Part shown: piece after piece, positions 6,199 to 7,748 of the stretch
Position numbering within the stretch: the stretch's first letter is position 1
Layout of the letters: each line of letters opens with the position of its first letter
From: Flavobacteriaceae bacterium
GTDB taxonomy: Bacteria; Bacteroidota; Bacteroidia; Flavobacteriales; Flavobacteriaceae
DNA: 7,748 nt
NCBI GenBank assembly: GCA_016649785.1
Contig: JAENXB010000136.1
Coordinates: 1-7,748, forward strand
Direction: 5' to 3'
Position numbers and translations under genes: made by a program
Notes under the pieces: model-generated
Database searches by the model: none
What the model was told of the DNA's origin: nothing
The model's input: the letters and a program-made list of their open reading frames with translations, nothing else

Positions 6199-7244
6199 TG
6201 TAATAAAATTCGTTGTGCCGAAAACCCAGGACCAAAGCTTAGCATCAATCCCTGATCGCCTTCCGGAATGTCTTTGTTTAAAAATCGTTCCAGGACGTAC
6301 AAAACTGTGACGCTGCTCATATTCCCATATAAACGGAGCACTTCCCGGGTATCGTCAATATTCTTTCCTAAGTTACCAAAAAGAGTTGAAACCGTTTGCA
6401 CTATTTTTTTTCCTCCGGGATGAAAAATCAGGTGTTGCACTTTTCCGATATCGCTGTTGTTTTTTTCCAAAAACGGATGGACGATATTCGGGAAATGTTC
6501 TGCAATGGTTTCCGGAACGCTTTCATCTAGGATCATTTGCAATCCGTGATTGGTCAAATGAAATCCCATCAAATGGGTAGCATTAAAAAAATGATACATT
6601 TCCTCGGCGATTATTTTCGGGCCGGAAACATTTTCTTCCGAAGAAAGCAATACGCAGGCCGCTCCATCACCAAAAATGGCTGCGCTTACCATATTGGCCA
6701 TACTGAAATCCCCGAGCTGAAAAGTGGCCGTAGGACTTTCCACGGCAACAATTGCGGCCCTTTTACCCGGATTTGCCTTGAGAAAATTAAAAGCGTAGAT
6801 CATCCCCGAAATTCCCGCGGCACAACCCATTTCCGTTACAGGTAAGCGAGTGATATTCTGATTTAATTCCAATTCGTTTATCAAATAGGCATCCAGCGAA
6901 GGGATCATTATCCCGGTGCAACTAACGGTGATTATATAATCCAGGGATTTAGGATCCCAATTGGAATTCTTTAATGCTTTTTGAAGCACGTTTTTACCGA
7001 GCTTTTTTACTTCCCGCACATATATGTTGTTTTTATCTTCAAATGAAGTGGCCGAGAATACTTCTTCCGGGGACATAATGGAATAACGTTTATCCACTCC
7101 GGCCCCTTCAAATATCTTTTTGATTTTTCTCCGAAACCGGTCATCCTTGCCCTCCAGCCAATCTTCAACAAGCGGTAAAATATCTGCGGTTTCCCTGGAA
7201 TATTCAGGCAATTCCTTTTCAACCTTTATAATTTTTACACTCAT
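6192..7244 (-). CDS. Type III polyketide synthase (chalcone/stilbene synthase superfamily)
   Basis: A homodimeric CoA-dependent synthase that repeatedly adds malonyl-CoA to a starter and cyclises the chain to a resorcinol, phloroglucinol or pyrone. The 350 residues match bacterial type III synthases. The Cys-His-Asn triad is complete: Cys141 in TEMGCAAG, His275 in IFHPGG and Asn308 in YGNMSS. The family's C-terminal glycine loop is SFGPGF (336-341). By eye against plant chalcone synthase, Phe215 corresponds to Phe191, Thr197 to Thr174, Gly256 to Phe228 and Phe265 to Met237, so the starter pocket is reshaped. I chose ATG 7244 (MSVKIIKVEK), 2 nt after the methyltransferase stop. The frame continues upstream to ATG 7289, but those 15 residues lie inside the methyltransferase gene and look non-native. 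It overlaps the next gene by 7 nt. Starter and product cannot be told from sequence; an acyl chain from the neighbouring fatty-acid-type enzymes is the obvious candidate. Confidence 0.95.
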   Translation of the reverse strand: MSVKIIKVEKELPEYSRETADILPLVEDWLEGKDDRFRRKIKKIFEGAGVDKRYSIMSPEEVFSATSFEDKNNIYVREVKKLGKNVLQKALKNSNWDPKSLDYIITVSCTGIMIPSLDAYLINELELNQNITRLPVTEMGCAAGISGMIYAFNFLKANPGKRAAIVAVESPTATFQLGDFSMANMVSAAIFGDGAACVLLSSEENVSGPKIIAEEMYHFFNATHLMGFHLTNHGLQMILDESVPETIAEHFPNIVHPFLEKNNSDIGKVQHLIFHPGGKKIVQTVSTLFGNLGKNIDDTREVLRLYGNMSSVTVLYVLERFLNKDIPEGDQGLMLSFGPGFSAQRILLQW

Positions 7245-7246
7245 AA

Positions 7247-7748
7247 TCAATGTTGTTTTTCTATTATCCACTGGTACCTGAACGCCCACTTCCAGCGGAT
7301 CTCCTGGCGTCTCGCAGGGATATTGGATGCAAGCGTTTGCAGATCCTTCTTTTTGAACCCGCGTAAAATGGAGGTCAGGCCATCTTTTCTTGCAATTTCA
7401 TTATTTATAAAAACACGGCAGAAAGCCTGAAAAAGGAAATAAGCCATTCTACTTCGATGCAGGTCATTGATCACGATCCCTGTTTTTGCCTGTTTATAGA
7501 AATTATTTAAAATGCTGATTATTTCCAGATTTTTAAAATGATGAAGGGTCAAGGTACACAATATGATATTAAACTCCCTGCTTTTATAATCCTCGTTAAA
7601 AATATTTAGGGTTGAATATTGGATCTCGGGATAATCAGCCGATAATTTTTCAGCAATTTCAATGGTATGTGGATTTGCATCGATCCCCATAAGCTGAAAC
7701 CGGTAATTTTTTGACCTGCCCCATTTTGCGATTTCCCTCAGGATCGCA
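7247..7748 (-). CDS. Class I SAM-dependent methyltransferase, N-terminus cut off by window edge
   Basis: Partial gene: the frame stays open from the right edge, giving 19 further codons (AILREIAKWG...) before the internal ATG at 7690, so the true start lies outside the window. The visible 166 residues begin just after where the glycine-rich SAM motif I should be. GIDANP follows (7687-7670), whose acidic residue fits the SAM ribose contact, then the motif-IV-like segment FNIILCTLTLHHF and the NDLHRSRMAYFLF and DGLTSILRGF segments further on. The last two resemble methyltransferases that I recall next to type III PKS genes in Bacteroidota. Likely O- or C-methylates the polyketide product. The stop is 2 nt before the type III PKS ATG (TGA TT ATG), indicating one coupled transcript whose promoter is outside the window. 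The regiochemistry of methylation is unknown. Confidence 0.87.
   Translation of the reverse strand, partial: AILREIAKWGRSKNYRFQLMGIDANPHTIEIAEKLSADYPEIQYSTLNIFNEDYKSREFNIILCTLTLHHFKNLEIISILNNFYKQAKTGIVINDLHRSRMAYFLFQAFCRVFINNEIARKDGLTSILRGFKKKDLQTLASNIPARRQEIRWKWAFRYQWIIEKQH

Noticed and set aside
7007..7222. Minus-strand frame of 71 codons within the type III PKS
   Set aside because: Out-of-frame shadow inside a well-conserved gene.
7245..7289. Upstream in-frame ATG (7289) as the type III PKS start
   Set aside because: It would place 15 residues (MGVQVPVDNRKTTLI) inside the methyltransferase gene; they do not look like the family N-terminus, and ATG 7244 sits 2 nt after the methyltransferase stop.

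Overview
The window looks like a piece of a Bacteroidota chromosome, most likely a marine-type flavobacterium. This rests on the moderately AT-rich sequence, the absence of clear Shine-Dalgarno sites, a TTTG-N19-TA-type promoter candidate, and protein motifs typical of that group. I could not test the assignment by database search. Every supportable gene lies on the minus strand, so transcription runs from high to low coordinates.

Right part (7748 down to 3640): five tightly packed genes. They are a SAM-dependent methyltransferase (N-terminus outside the window), a type III polyketide synthase, a FabI/FabL-type short-chain reductase, a FabZ-like hot-dog dehydratase (TTG start) and a FabF-like ketosynthase. 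Gaps are 2, -7, 26 and 4 nt, so this is almost certainly one transcript with translational coupling. A 153-nt spacer carrying GTTAAC-core repeats follows. Next come an unusual acyl carrier protein (3486-3232) and a 4'-phosphopantetheinyl transferase (3235-2657), which overlap by ATGA. After 83 nt with a candidate promoter comes a metallo-beta-lactamase-fold protein that has lost nearly all its metal ligands (2573-1839). After another 137 nt comes an aconitase (from 1701, running off the left edge), a central-metabolism gene that probably does not belong to the cluster.

Together the genes form a compact biosynthetic cluster. The carrier protein is activated by its own transferase. Ketosynthase, dehydratase and enoyl-type reductase act on acyl chains held on that carrier. 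The type III synthase makes an aromatic ring or pyrone by malonyl-CoA extension, and the methyltransferase decorates it. The simplest model is a cluster-made acyl-ACP that primes the type III synthase, giving an alkyl-resorcinol, -pyrone or acyl-phloroglucinol type product. No ketoreductase is visible, so the 3-keto reduction would have to come from housekeeping FabG or from genes outside the window. The product is unknown to me and this model is inference.

No RNA genes, insertion sequences, CRISPR arrays or convincing intrinsic terminators were seen. No gene-free stretch exceeds 300 bases; the longest is the 153-nt repeat spacer.
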